From JBEKJU01 sp050011095 (GTDB taxonomy: Bacteria > Desulfobacterota > Syntrophorhabdia > Syntrophorhabdales > WCHB1-27), in the NCBI GenBank assembly GCA_050011095.1, contig JBEKJU010000023.1, positions 1 through 42,541 on the forward strand: DNA of 42,541 nt. Reading direction: 5' to 3'. Every line of letters starts with the position of its first letter. The stretch's first letter is position 1. A model generated the notes under the pieces. It was given only the letters and a program-made list of their open reading frames with translations, made no database searches and had not been told where the DNA came from. Shown piece by piece: positions 6,787 through 15,079 of this stretch. A program made the position numbers and the translations under genes.

Positions 6787-8879
6787 ACGATGACCATAGA
6801 CAACTTTTTGAAGAAGAGGCACACGAGCTTCTCGCCGACCTCGAAAATTACTTGCTCGAGCTGGAACAGGCCCCCGATGATAAAGAGCTGATAGGCAGTA
6901 TATTCCGCGCCATGCATACCATAAAGGGGTCGGGCGCCATGTTCGGGTTTGAGGATATTGCCGCCTTCACCCACGAAGTGGAGAGCGTCTACGACAAGGT
7001 ACGGGATGGGCAGATACCCGTGACGACGGAATTGATCAACCTCACCCTTAAGGCTAGGGACCAGATCACAGTCATGTTGAAAGGTCAGGCCGAAGGCGGG
7101 TCCGCCCCCGGTATGGCCGCCCCCGAAATCATCGCCGGCCTTAAGGCGCTGACCCCTGGGGCGCCTGCCACGACGATTCTCCCCGCCCCGACACCCGGCG
7201 ACGAAGAAAAGGCCGTTATCGAGGGGGGCACCGATGCGGTCACGTACCGGATCAGGTTCGCGCCGTGCCCCGATATTTTTCTAACCGGCACCAACCCGCT
7301 TCTTCTTCTTGATGAGTTGCGCGGGCTTGGGGAATGCAAGGTGTACGCGCAGCTCGACGCGATCCCCCCATTGAAGGACCTCGATCCGGAGAAGTGCTAC
7401 ACCTCCTGGGACATTATCCTGACCACAAAACAGGGTATAAACGCGGTGAGGGATATTTTTATCTTCGTGGAGGATGACTGCGGACCGACCATAGAGGCGA
7501 TCGATCCCGAGCCCCACCGGGAGCCGGATGAGGGCTACAAGAGACTCGGCGAGATACTCGTGGAGAGAGGCGATATAAGGAAGGAGGAGTTGAGCGAGGT
7601 CCTCACCGGGAAGAAGTACCTCGGGGAGATGCTGGTGGAGAAGGGTATTACCACCCCAGACAAGGTCGGATCGGCGCTGGTCGAGCAGGAACACATCAGG
7701 ACGATGAGGGAGAAGGCCCACGCCAAGGAGGAATCGACGGCAAGCATAAGGGTCCCCGCGGAGAAGCTCGACACCCTGGTCAACCTCGTGGGGCAGCTCG
7801 TCACTGTTCAGGCCCGGCTCAATCAGACGGCCGCCCGGGCGCAGAGCAGTGAATTGACGTCCATCGCGGAGGAAGTGGAGAGCCTCACGGCGGAGCTTCG
7901 CGACAATACGCTCAATATCCGCATGCTCCCCATAGGGACGACGTTCGGGAGATTCAAACGCCTGGTGCGCGATCTGTCCAATGAGCTGGGCAAGGAGATC
8001 GACCTTGTCACCGAGGGCGCGGAAACGGAGCTTGATAAAACGGTGATCGACCGCTTGAATGATCCCCTCGTCCATATCATACGGAACGCAATCGACCACG
8101 GCATCGAGCTACCCTCGATCAGGGAGGCGCAGGGTAAGCCCGCAAAGGGCACCATTCACCTCTCTGCCTCATACTCAGGGGCATCGGTCCTCATCACGGT
8201 GAAAGACGACGGCGCGGGTCTCGACACAGAGGCAATACGGCAGAGGGCCGTCTCGAAGGGCCTCATCGCGCCGTCCGCGGAGCCGACGAAGAAGGAGCTG
8301 TTCGCCATGACCTTTGCGCCCGGTTTTTCCACCGCAAAGACGGTGACGAACGTGTCCGGCCGCGGAGTCGGCATGGATGTGGTGAGAAAGACCATCGACA
8401 CGCTGAGGGGCGCGGTCGAGGTGGAGAGCGAGCAGGGATCGGGCACATCGGTCACCTTGAAGCTTCCCCTCACCCTCGCCATTATTGACGGGCTTCTCGT
8501 GAAGGTGGGAAGCAGCTTCTTTGTCCTGCCTCTTTCCACCGTGGAGGAGTGCATTGAGCTGATCCATAAGGCAGATGAGAAAAAGAACGGTAATTGCCTG
8601 GTCAGCGTGCGGGGCCAGCTCGTTCCTTATATCCGTTTGAGGGAGACCTTCGCCGTGAAGGGCGATCTCCCGTCTATAGAGCAGATCATCATCACCGGCG
8701 CAGACTCGGGCAGGATAGGGTTCGTGGTGGACAATGTAATAGGGGAACACCAGACCGTGATAAAGACACTCGGCAAGGTCTACAGGAATGCCGAGGGCAT
8801 ATCGGGGGCGACAATCCTGGGCGACGGGAGGGTAGCGCTCATACTCGACACGAACAGGCTGGGGTGCGTGGCCTCGTGA
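6783..8879 (+). CDS. cheA: Chemotaxis histidine kinase CheA
   Basis: A 698-residue kinase. Domains in order: Hpt (P1) with the phosphorylated His45 in MHTIKGSGAMFG; a regulatory/P2-like region to about residue 240; a short segment at about 254-305 with two LGE(I/M)LVE(R/K)G motifs; dimerisation helices from about 320 (SIRVPAEKLDTLVNLVGQ); an HATPase domain with the N box HIIRNAIDHGIE (about 430), DDGAGLD and GRGVGMDVV (about 526); and a C-terminal CheW-like domain from about 565. All catalytic motifs are intact. It phosphorylates CheY and CheB under control of chemoreceptors, none of which is encoded here. The LGE-type repeats between P2 and the dimerisation domain are an unusual insertion compared with enteric CheA. 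Confidence 0.95.
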   Translation: MNDDHRQLFEEEAHELLADLENYLLELEQAPDDKELIGSIFRAMHTIKGSGAMFGFEDIAAFTHEVESVYDKVRDGQIPVTTELINLTLKARDQITVMLKGQAEGGSAPGMAAPEIIAGLKALTPGAPATTILPAPTPGDEEKAVIEGGTDAVTYRIRFAPCPDIFLTGTNPLLLLDELRGLGECKVYAQLDAIPPLKDLDPEKCYTSWDIILTTKQGINAVRDIFIFVEDDCGPTIEAIDPEPHREPDEGYKRLGEILVERGDIRKEELSEVLTGKKYLGEMLVEKGITTPDKVGSALVEQEHIRTMREKAHAKEESTASIRVPAEKLDTLVNLVGQLVTVQARLNQTAARAQSSELTSIAEEVESLTAELRDNTLNIRMLPIGTTFGRFKRLVRDLSNELGKEIDLVTEGAETELDKTVIDRLNDPLVHIIRNAIDHGIELPSIREAQGKPAKGTIHLSASYSGASVLITVKDDGAGLDTEAIRQRAVSKGLIAPSAEPTKKELFAMTFAPGFSTAKTVTNVSGRGVGMDVVRKTIDTLRGAVEVESEQGSGTSVTLKLPLTLAIIDGLLVKVGSSFFVLPLSTVEECIELIHKADEKKNGNCLVSVRGQLVPYIRLRETFAVKGDLPSIEQIIITGADSGRIGFVVDNVIGEHQTVIKTLGKVYRNAEGISGATILGDGRVALILDTNRLGCVAS

Positions 8880-8995
8880 GCGATGTTCCCACGCACCGGA
8901 TGACGAAGCTTTAGAGGCTCTGAGAAGGCGGCGGGGACGTGGCGCAAAGTGCGGCCATCCGCCTGCCCCTTGTCGTGAAAAAAGGGAGGAAACGC

Positions 8996-9511
8996 GTGAA
9001 TGTGCCGGGTATAACGGAAACGAGGCAATATCTCACGTTCAGCCTGGGTGAGGAGTCCTTCGCCTTCGACGTGGCGCACGTGAGGGAGATCCTGGAATTT
9101 ACCACTGTCACGAAGGTGCCGCGGACACCGGGGTTCATGAGGGGTGTCATCAACCTGAGGGGAAGCGTCGTGCCGGTGATGGACATGGGGTTGAAGTTCA
9201 ACCTCTCCCGGACGGAGAAGACCGTCAATACCTGCATCATAGTCGTGGAGGTATCCTTTGGGGGTGAGACGACCGTCATGGGCGCGCTCGTTGATTCCGT
9301 GCAAGAGGTTATCGAGCTTGAACCGGACCGGATCGAACCGGCGCCGAAGATCGGTATGCAGGTGAACAACGGGTTCATCAAGGGCATGGGGCGCCGGGAT
9401 GACCGGTTCATCATCATTTTGGATATCGATCGTGTATTCTCGTCCGCGGAGCTGGCAATCGGCCAGGCGATGGAGACCGAAGGGCGGATGGGATTGGCGG
9501 AAAACGCATAA
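8996..9511 (+). CDS. cheW: Chemotaxis coupling protein CheW
   Basis: A CheW-domain protein of 171 residues that links CheA to chemoreceptors. The pattern is typical: QYLTFSLGEESFAFDVAHVREILE at the start (split here by family motifs), TPGFMRGVINLRGSVVPVMDM in the middle, and GRRDDRFIIILDIDRVF near the end. I prefer the GTG at 8996 because GGGAGG lies 6 bases before it; the frame is open to another GTG at 8939, which would add 19 basic, unconserved residues and has a weaker ribosome binding site. It lies between cheA and cheR in the same direction, consistent with one che operon. Confidence 0.9.
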   Translation: MNVPGITETRQYLTFSLGEESFAFDVAHVREILEFTTVTKVPRTPGFMRGVINLRGSVVPVMDMGLKFNLSRTEKTVNTCIIVVEVSFGGETTVMGALVDSVQEVIELEPDRIEPAPKIGMQVNNGFIKGMGRRDDRFIIILDIDRVFSSAELAIGQAMETEGRMGLAENA

Positions 9512-9571
9512 GACGTTGGTGAGGCAGAAGGGGCATCCGCGGATGACGCGCTTTCCGGCTTTTCGCCTCCG

Positions 9572-10447
9572 GTGAGGATGATGACTGCGACAGAGACACG
9601 GGAGGATGGTTCACGAGGTTCACTCATCACCCTCTCCAAGTCCGACTTTTCCCGCCTGAGGAACTTCATCTACGACCACTGCGGGATCAGGATTACGGAC
9701 ACCAAGAAGATCATGCTCGAAGCGCGCCTCCAGAAGAGGTTGAGAAGCCTCGGGCTTGATTCCTTCTCCCAATACTGCACCTACCTGTTCAGCTCCGACG
9801 GGATGGCGGAGGAGCTGAACCACATGGTAGACCGGGTCACCACGAACAAGACGGATTTTTTCAGGGAGCCTCTCCATTTCGATTACCTCACCCGCAAGGT
9901 ACTTCCCGAGGTCTTCCGGGTCAACAGGACCGTCACCGTCTGGAGCGCGGGGTGTTCGAGCGGGGAGGAGCCCTACACCCTGGCAATGGTCATTAAGGAG
10001 TTTATCGGCGACGATTGCGCGATCGACTTCCGCGTCGTCGGAACCGACATCTCGACCCGGGTGCTCGAAACGGCAAAACTCGCCATCTACGATGGAGAGA
10101 GACTGGCCCCCGTTCCACCGGAGATACAAAGAAAATACTTCATGCGAAGCAGGGACAGGACCAAGGGGCTTTACAGGGTAACACCCGAACTGAGGGCGCG
10201 CGTGACCTTCCGGCGCCTGAACTTCATGGACGACGATTTTGGATTCCGGGAAGAGGTGAGCGTTATCTTTTGCAGGAACGTGATCATCTATTTCGACAAA
10301 CCGATCCAGCAGAGGCTTCTCAACAGGTTCTGCCGCTGCCTCAAACCTAACGGTTACGTTTTTGTCGGCCACTCCGAGACACTCCTCGGGATGGACGTAC
10401 CCCTGGTTCAGGTCGCGCCTACAATATACCGGAAGAAGGGCGGATGA
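9572..10447 (+). CDS. cheR: Chemoreceptor methyltransferase CheR
   Basis: A 291-residue SAM-dependent protein-glutamate methyltransferase that methylates receptor glutamates for adaptation. The all-helical N-terminal domain (FSRLRNFIYDHCGIRI) is followed by the SAM-binding core: the WSAGCSSGEEPYTLAM motif, GTDISTRVLETA and the FCRNVIIYFDK motif. Start choice is uncertain: GTG at 9572, or ATG at 9578 or 9581, since the only purine-rich sequence (GGTGAGG) overlaps these codons. Its end overlaps the cheD start by four bases (ATGA). No TPR or pentapeptide-tether domain is visible at the C-terminus. Confidence 0.93.
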   Translation: MRMMTATETREDGSRGSLITLSKSDFSRLRNFIYDHCGIRITDTKKIMLEARLQKRLRSLGLDSFSQYCTYLFSSDGMAEELNHMVDRVTTNKTDFFREPLHFDYLTRKVLPEVFRVNRTVTVWSAGCSSGEEPYTLAMVIKEFIGDDCAIDFRVVGTDISTRVLETAKLAIYDGERLAPVPPEIQRKYFMRSRDRTKGLYRVTPELRARVTFRRLNFMDDDFGFREEVSVIFCRNVIIYFDKPIQQRLLNRFCRCLKPNGYVFVGHSETLLGMDVPLVQVAPTIYRKKGG

Positions 10448-10905
10448 GGATTTTTCTTAAGCCGGGCGAGTGCTACCTGGGACAGAAGCACGCACTGGTA
10501 TCGACCGTCCTCGGCTCATGCATCTCGGTCACCATGTTCAGTGACGCCTTGCGGACAGGCGCCATCTGTCACGCGCTCCTTCCGATGAATGCCGCGCCGC
10601 AAGACGTGAACATGTTTCGCTACGTGGACAGTTCCATCTACTCCATGCTCCGATACTTTGACGCGATGGGTGTCGGAAAGGGGGCACTCAAGGTGAAGGT
10701 CTTCGGCGGAGCGGATCTCCTCCCTTCGCTGCGTGACAGGACCGTTGGGCGCGCAAATATAGAGCGCGCCGTCGCCATCGTCAGAAGTGAGAACCTGGAG
10801 CTCGTGACGTCCGATGTGGGGGGTTTCCAGGGGAGAAAGATTATTTTCAACACCCTTACGGGGAGTGTCTTTCTCAAGAGAATCAAAATGAGGGGATTCC
10901 CATGA
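10444..10905 (+). CDS. cheD: Chemoreceptor glutamine deamidase CheD
   Basis: A 153-residue CheD-family protein that deamidates receptor glutamines and, in other bacteria, interacts with CheC. The catalytic Cys26 lies in TVLGSCISVTMF and the partner His43 in GAICHALLP; the C-terminal KIIFNTLTGSVFLKRI block is typical. Both ends overlap neighbours by four bases (cheR before, cheB after), so the cheR-cheD-cheB adaptation block is translationally coupled. No cheC is in the window. Confidence 0.92.
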   Translation: MRIFLKPGECYLGQKHALVSTVLGSCISVTMFSDALRTGAICHALLPMNAAPQDVNMFRYVDSSIYSMLRYFDAMGVGKGALKVKVFGGADLLPSLRDRTVGRANIERAVAIVRSENLELVTSDVGGFQGRKIIFNTLTGSVFLKRIKMRGFP

Positions 10906-11966
10906 AGAAGATCAAGGTGCTCATCGTCGACGATTCCGCACTTGTTCGCCAGGCATTGACGGACATCCTCTCCAGCGACCCTTCGATCGAGGTGATCGGG
11001 GCCGCGAGGGACCCCTTCATGGCGGCGCAGAAGATGAGGGAGGTTATCCCGGATGTCATTACGCTGGATATCGAGATGCCCCGGATGGACGGCATCACGT
11101 TCCTGCAGAAACTCATGAGCCAAAATCCCATCCCCGTGGTCATTTGCTCGTCCCTTGCGGAAAAGCAATCGGAGACAACCTTGAGGGCCCTGGAATACGG
11201 GGCGGTCGAGATCATCCAGAAACCGAGAATAGGGGTCAAGCAGTTCTTCGAGGAATCGAAGATTCTCATCTGTGATGCCGTGAAGGCAGCTTCCGGGGTG
11301 ACGCAGAAGAAGATCGCTTCCCCGTCTTTTCACGTCCCTCCCAAGCTGACCGCCGATGCCGTTTTGCCGAAGGCGTATGGCAAGTCCCTGCTGCGGACCA
11401 CGGAGAAGGTGGTCGCCATAGGCGCCTCCACGGGGGGCACCGAGGCCTTGCGGGTATTCCTCGAAGCCCTTCCTGAGGACGCGCCGGGTATGGTCATTGT
11501 CCAGCACATGCCGGAGAATTTCACGCGGGCCTTCGCAAACCGACTGGACACCTTCTGCCGGGTATCGGTCAAAGAGGCGGAAAATGACGACACCGTCATA
11601 CGGGGACGGGTCCTGATCGCACCGGGGAACAAGCACACGCTTTTCAAGAGGAGCGGGGCCCGCTACTATGTCGAGGTGAGGGAGGGGCCCCTCGTCTGCC
11701 GGCACAGACCTTCCGTTGATGTCCTCTTCCGGTCCGCGGCGAGGCATGCGGGGAAGAATGGGATCGGGGTCATCATGACCGGTATGGGCGACGACGGCGC
11801 CAAGGGCATGCTCGAAATGAAGGAGGCAGGGGCGTATACCATCGGCCAGGACGAGGCCTCCTGCATCGTATTCGGCATGCCGAAGGAGGCGATCAAGCTC
11901 GGCGCCGTTGATAACGTCGTGCCCCTGGAGCATATCGCGAGTACGATCCTGAATCACGCGCAGTGA
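10902..11966 (+). CDS. cheB: Chemotaxis methylesterase/response regulator CheB
   Basis: A 354-residue two-domain protein. The N-terminal receiver has Asp10-Asp11, phospho-acceptor Asp56 (LDIEMP) and KP near residue 107. A linker leads to the methylesterase domain (from about 165) with catalytic Ser in GASTGGTEAL, His in VQHMPENFT and Asp in MTGMGDDGAKGM. It removes receptor methyl groups when phosphorylated by CheA and opposes CheR. Overlaps cheD by four bases and is the last gene of the che run; a gap of about 220 bases follows. Confidence 0.95.
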   Translation: MKKIKVLIVDDSALVRQALTDILSSDPSIEVIGAARDPFMAAQKMREVIPDVITLDIEMPRMDGITFLQKLMSQNPIPVVICSSLAEKQSETTLRALEYGAVEIIQKPRIGVKQFFEESKILICDAVKAASGVTQKKIASPSFHVPPKLTADAVLPKAYGKSLLRTTEKVVAIGASTGGTEALRVFLEALPEDAPGMVIVQHMPENFTRAFANRLDTFCRVSVKEAENDDTVIRGRVLIAPGNKHTLFKRSGARYYVEVREGPLVCRHRPSVDVLFRSAARHAGKNGIGVIMTGMGDDGAKGMLEMKEAGAYTIGQDEASCIVFGMPKEAIKLGAVDNVVPLEHIASTILNHAQ

Positions 11967-12187
11967 GCCGCTTAGGCGCCGGCGCGTGAAGGGATGCGTG
12001 TCGCGCGCCGTGCGACCGATAAGTCTCCCCTGATTGCCAAGTGTAATAGGAAAAGACCTCCCATGATGTACGGCACGGGTTCCCCCCTTTTGTAACCTTT
12101 TGACGGATCCGAGCGACTTATCCCATAGCAAGCACGAGTAGCATCGAGGGCCTTTAGGGGCCAAACAAAAAAATCGGAGGAGGTACT

Positions 12188-12649
12188 ATGAAAAAGCTCT
12201 ATGTGATCGCTCTCGCATTGCTCATGGTGAGTTGGACGGCGGTTGTATTCGCGGAACCGCCCGACCAGGGTTCGGCTCCCCCCGGCCCCGCCGCTCCCCA
12301 CCAGTGGGCCCACCCGGAGCACCAACACGGATCCTTCCTGAATCTCTCGAAAGAGCAGAAGGAGAAGATGCGGGGGATCAGGAACAGCTTCTTTGCAGAC
12401 ACGCACGATCTGAGATACAATATCCGGGAGAAGCACTTGGAGATGCGGAAGCTCTTCACCGATCCGAAGGCCCCAGATTCAGCGCTTCTCGCAAAACAGA
12501 AGGAACTGGACGCCCTGCTCGTGAAGCTCATGGACAGGAAGGCCCAGATGAAAATCGAATGGAGAAGGGTGCTCACCCCCGAGCAGATCGAGAAGCTTGA
12601 CCGGCCTCACCACTTCGGGTTTCACCATCACGGCCATTTCGAGGGTTGA
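12188..12649 (+). CDS. Spy/CpxP-like periplasmic protein
   Basis: A 153-residue secreted protein. Residues 1-22 form a signal peptide ending in VFA. The mature part is helical and charged, with an LSKEQKEKMRGIR segment and LTPEQIEKLDR near the end that resemble the LTxxQ motifs of Spy/CpxP/ZraP chaperones. Both termini are His-rich (HPEHQHG and HHFGFHHHGHF), which could bind metal. A GGAGGAGG ribosome binding site precedes the ATG. It stands alone after the che operon. Likely role: periplasmic chaperone or metal-stress protein; assignment rests on composition and motif resemblance, not on a strong signature. Confidence 0.68.
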   Translation: MKKLYVIALALLMVSWTAVVFAEPPDQGSAPPGPAAPHQWAHPEHQHGSFLNLSKEQKEKMRGIRNSFFADTHDLRYNIREKHLEMRKLFTDPKAPDSALLAKQKELDALLVKLMDRKAQMKIEWRRVLTPEQIEKLDRPHHFGFHHHGHFEG

Positions 12650-12771
12650 GGGCCTTTCCCGGGGGCGGTCTTGGCATGAGGTTTGGATTGTGAAGGGCCT
12701 TTCGGGCGGACCGGGAGGCCTTTCCGTGCCCGGAACAATGATTCGGGCCGGCCGTTTACAGGTTTAACCAC

Positions 12772-13602
12772 GTGTCGATGAAGTTTCAGAAGGATACCGC
12801 AACCGAAGCGGAACGTGATCGTATTCGCTGGATCACCTGGGCTCCGTTAAGTCCCGGACTCGTCAGGGACTTAACGCCGGCTGTAGCCGCCCTGGCCGCG
12901 GCAATCATCTTCTCTTTCTTCTTCGGCCGGTCTCACACCGCCTGGCAGCCGGCAATCATCATGAGGGGGATCCTTCGCTTCTTCAGGATCACTGTGGCGC
13001 TCTGCATCCCTCTCTGCGTCCTGTTCCCGGTCTACCGCTTCATCATTGAGTGGAAAAGGGACGTGCTCCTCCGTGTCGAGCAGAATGAGCTTGTCATCCA
13101 GCCCGTGAAGCACTGGCTGGAACGGCCCTTCCAGGGCATCGGGATAGCCTTTCTTTTTCGCACGAAGCTCCTGATCATGCTTCAACTGATCGGCGGACCG
13201 GCGATGCCGGTATCTCTCTTCGCGCGGGGAGGTCTGGGTTGGCGTCAAACCCTCCTCGCGTCCGCCGTGATCGCCTTTGCCTCTCTTCTCCTTTCCACCC
13301 TCTGGACCCTTGACGACGTGGGGATACGCTACGCCAACCGAAGGAGTCACGAGCTGAAGATGATCGGCAAATACGTGGGGACCGTCATGCCCCTCGTCTT
13401 CGGGACGTACGGCGTTATAGGCCTAATGGCCAACTATCCCACGGCCGAGGCCCTCCTGGCTGTCCTGAAGGCCGTTTTCGTCCTCTACCCGCCTTTTGCC
13501 TGTTTCACGGTGCTTCATACCTATCTGATCAGGGGCAGGAGGGGCTTTATCGCCATGGGGAATACGATAGAAGAAGGGGGTGTCTGGCGTCGCGGCGGGT
13601 GA
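12772..13602 (+). CDS. Multi-pass inner-membrane protein, function unknown
   Basis: A 276-residue protein with roughly six predicted membrane segments (residues about 34-50, 65-90, 120-145, 160-180, 200-220 and 225-250). The layout, a soluble start followed by helix pairs and a PPFACFTVLHTYLIRG end, is reminiscent of Yip1/YIF1-type or small transporter-like proteins, but I cannot name the family. No strong ribosome binding site is visible at the GTG at 12772 or the ATG at 12778. It lies between two envelope-protein genes in the same direction. Confidence 0.6.
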   Translation: MSMKFQKDTATEAERDRIRWITWAPLSPGLVRDLTPAVAALAAAIIFSFFFGRSHTAWQPAIIMRGILRFFRITVALCIPLCVLFPVYRFIIEWKRDVLLRVEQNELVIQPVKHWLERPFQGIGIAFLFRTKLLIMLQLIGGPAMPVSLFARGGLGWRQTLLASAVIAFASLLLSTLWTLDDVGIRYANRRSHELKMIGKYVGTVMPLVFGTYGVIGLMANYPTAEALLAVLKAVFVLYPPFACFTVLHTYLIRGRRGFIAMGNTIEEGGVWRRGG

Positions 13603-13660
13603 GTGAAGAGAAGGGACGGACGAGTGACGGCCTTGAGACGGCGGTTATGGAGGATAGGCA

Positions 13661-14281
13661 ATGATAAGGAAGATGTGTGACCGGTTAAGAAAGGCCATGC
13701 CGGGGAAAGGGTTCGCCTGTTGCGCGGCGGCGGTGATCCTGGGCCTCTCTGTCACGGCGGGATACGGGTTTAGCTCGGCGCACCTCGATCAGGTCAAGAA
13801 GACGAACAGGTGCGAGGGGTGCGACCTAACCGGTGCCGACCTCGGCAAGGCCATCATGAACGACGCCAGGATGGCAGGCGCCAGGATGGCAGGCGCCAGG
13901 ATGGCAGGCTCGGACCTGTCCTCCGCGGACCTGTCCTCCGCGGACCTCTCGGGCGCGGACCTGTCAAAGGCCGACCTCGTGGGCGCCAATTTCTGGAAGG
14001 CAAACATGTCCGACGCCAATCTGGCCGGAAGCAGGCTCTCCTGGGCGAGGCTGACGAATGCGGACCTGTCCCGGGCGAACCTTAAAGGGGCTGATCTTGC
14101 GCGGACGGACCTTGCGGGCGCGAAGTTGTCCGGTACCACCTGGACGGACGGAAGGATATGCAAGGAAGGCTCTGTAGGGGAGTGCAAGACCGGGCCCGGC
14201 CAGCCCGCGGAAAAGACGAAGTCCGGCAAAGGCCCCCACAGGTCCCCTCAAAGTCCGCCCGGTTCCCCCGGCGGGGGGTGA
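13661..14281 (+). CDS. Secreted pentapeptide-repeat protein
   Basis: A 206-residue protein with an N-terminal hydrophobic signal (residues about 18-38) after a basic start. A CEGC pair at about residue 50 precedes roughly twenty A(D/N/R)(L/M)xx pentapeptide repeats to about residue 165, expected to form a right-handed quadrilateral beta-helix. A Pro/Gly/Lys-rich tail follows. GGAGG lies 7 bases before the ATG. The repeat DNA includes three identical 15-base units (13865-13909) and two more identical 15-base units (13913-13942), a sign of recent in-frame expansion. The Cys pair followed by the repeats is typical of exported pentapeptide proteins of unknown role. Confidence 0.82.
   Translation: MIRKMCDRLRKAMPGKGFACCAAAVILGLSVTAGYGFSSAHLDQVKKTNRCEGCDLTGADLGKAIMNDARMAGARMAGARMAGSDLSSADLSSADLSGADLSKADLVGANFWKANMSDANLAGSRLSWARLTNADLSRANLKGADLARTDLAGAKLSGTTWTDGRICKEGSVGECKTGPGQPAEKTKSGKGPHRSPQSPPGSPGGG
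13865..13942 (+). repeat. Tandem 15-base repeats inside the pentapeptide gene
   Basis: Three perfect copies of GCCAGGATGGCAGGC (13865-13909), each coding for ARMAG, then after three bases two perfect copies of GACCTGTCCTCCGCG (13913-13942), each coding for DLSSA. The unit equals one pentapeptide turn, so slippage adds whole coils without breaking the frame. Confidence 0.9.
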
Positions 14282-14285
14282 GACT

Positions 14286-14640
14286 TTGTCCCGGGCCCTT
14301 CCCCCCGGCTCGAGGACGTCTCAGGGGAAATGGGTTCAGGTTCCGGGCGAGTCGGTCGGAGGAAGGTGGGTCCCGCCCCATTGGGTCTGGGTGCCCGCGT
14401 ATCCCCGCTCCCGCCGGAGGGCAGGTCGGCTATGTCCCGTATACACCCATGCCGGCCTACGTCGTGGCCCCTGCCCCCTTCGTTCCCCGGCATCCTAGCC
14501 TTAGTATTGCGGCCCCTCGGCCTTGTAGGGATAGCCCTTGGAACGGGGGCCGCCATCGTGGCGATGCCCTTTGCCATACCGAGCGGAAGTATGCAGGAAA
14601 GTGGGCCAGGAACTTATTGTTGGACCTTTTGACTTCACGT
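14286..14640 (+). pseudogene. Frameshifted remnant of a WVPPHW-type secreted/membrane protein gene
   Basis: Protein-like sequence passes through all three plus-strand frames. Frame one (14286 to about 14410) encodes GKWVQVPGE, GGRWVPPHWVWVPA. Frame two (about 14405-14495) encodes VGYVPYTPMPAYVVAPAPFVP. Frame three (about 14490-14600) encodes a hydrophobic LRPLGLVGIALGTGAAIVAMPFAIPSG stretch split as LRPLGLVGIALG and TGAAIVAMPFAIPSG. Read together they resemble one envelope protein with a Trp/Pro-rich repeat and a hydrophobic end. At least two frameshifts separate the pieces, so I call it a pseudogene; sequencing or assembly error is the alternative. No start with a good ribosome binding site is seen. 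Confidence 0.5.
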
Positions 14641-14709
14641 TCCGGAGGCCCCTGGGGGTCTGGTGACGGCCTGGTTCCGGTCCCTAAGGCCGGCAATCCA
14701 CGGAAGGGA

Positions 14710-14730
14710 GAGGGCCACACCACGGCCCTC
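14710..14730. repeat. Inverted repeat (7-base arms)
   Basis: Arms GAGGGCC and GGCCCTC around a 7-base loop. No T-tract follows on either strand, so a terminator role is doubtful. Confidence 0.35.
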
Positions 14731-14785
14731 AATGCCCTTTACCGCGAAAAATCGTTCATTACCGGCTTTGACAAACCTCGGGGGG

Positions 14786-15079
14786 TTAATAACGGGGTCT
14801 GTTGTCCTGTCTAGCCCTGAACGCCAGGGCTAGTTTTAGCTGCTTTATCGCCTTCTCGCTCGCCTCAATGGCCTTGGCCTTGTGTCCCCGGAAATCATGG
14901 GGGGCCCGCTGCATCTCGGCTACCGCAGCCTCCAGAGCCTCTATCGCCCTTGCGATGTTGGGATGCTCGACGGCCTCCTCCCGCACCATGGGCCCCTGGG
15001 CCTGCACCGTCCTGACCGTTGCAGCGGTCACGCAGACAAGAAGAAATACCACCATCACCATACCGATAACCTTTTTCAT
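14786..15079 (-). CDS. Small secreted protein, function unknown
   Basis: A 97-residue protein starting at 15079 (MKKVIGMVMVVF), preceded by GGGAGG. Residues 1-29 form a signal peptide with a likely cleavage after VQAQ. The mature part is helical and rich in Ala/Glu/Lys (ARAIEALEAAVAEMQ, KAIEASEKAIKQLKLAL), suggesting a short coiled coil in the periplasm. The frame is open further upstream but those residues look non-coding. It is convergent with the pentapeptide and remnant genes. I do not recognise a named family. Confidence 0.7.
   Translation of the reverse strand: MKKVIGMVMVVFLLVCVTAATVRTVQAQGPMVREEAVEHPNIARAIEALEAAVAEMQRAPHDFRGHKAKAIEASEKAIKQLKLALAFRARQDNRPRY
14811..14837 (+). terminator. 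Possible plus-strand terminator inside the end of a convergent gene
   Basis: Perfect 9-base stem CTAGCCCTG / CAGGGCTAG with a 5-base loop (AACGC), followed directly by TTTT on the plus strand. It lies within the last codons of the small secreted protein gene on the minus strand and would stop transcription arriving from the pentapeptide/remnant side. Confidence 0.5.

Noticed and set aside
14158..14814. A 218-codon plus-strand frame overlapping the pentapeptide gene end
   Set aside because: Its first part is a shadow of the pentapeptide gene and its middle is only one of three pieces of the broken gene; it has no coherent protein of its own.
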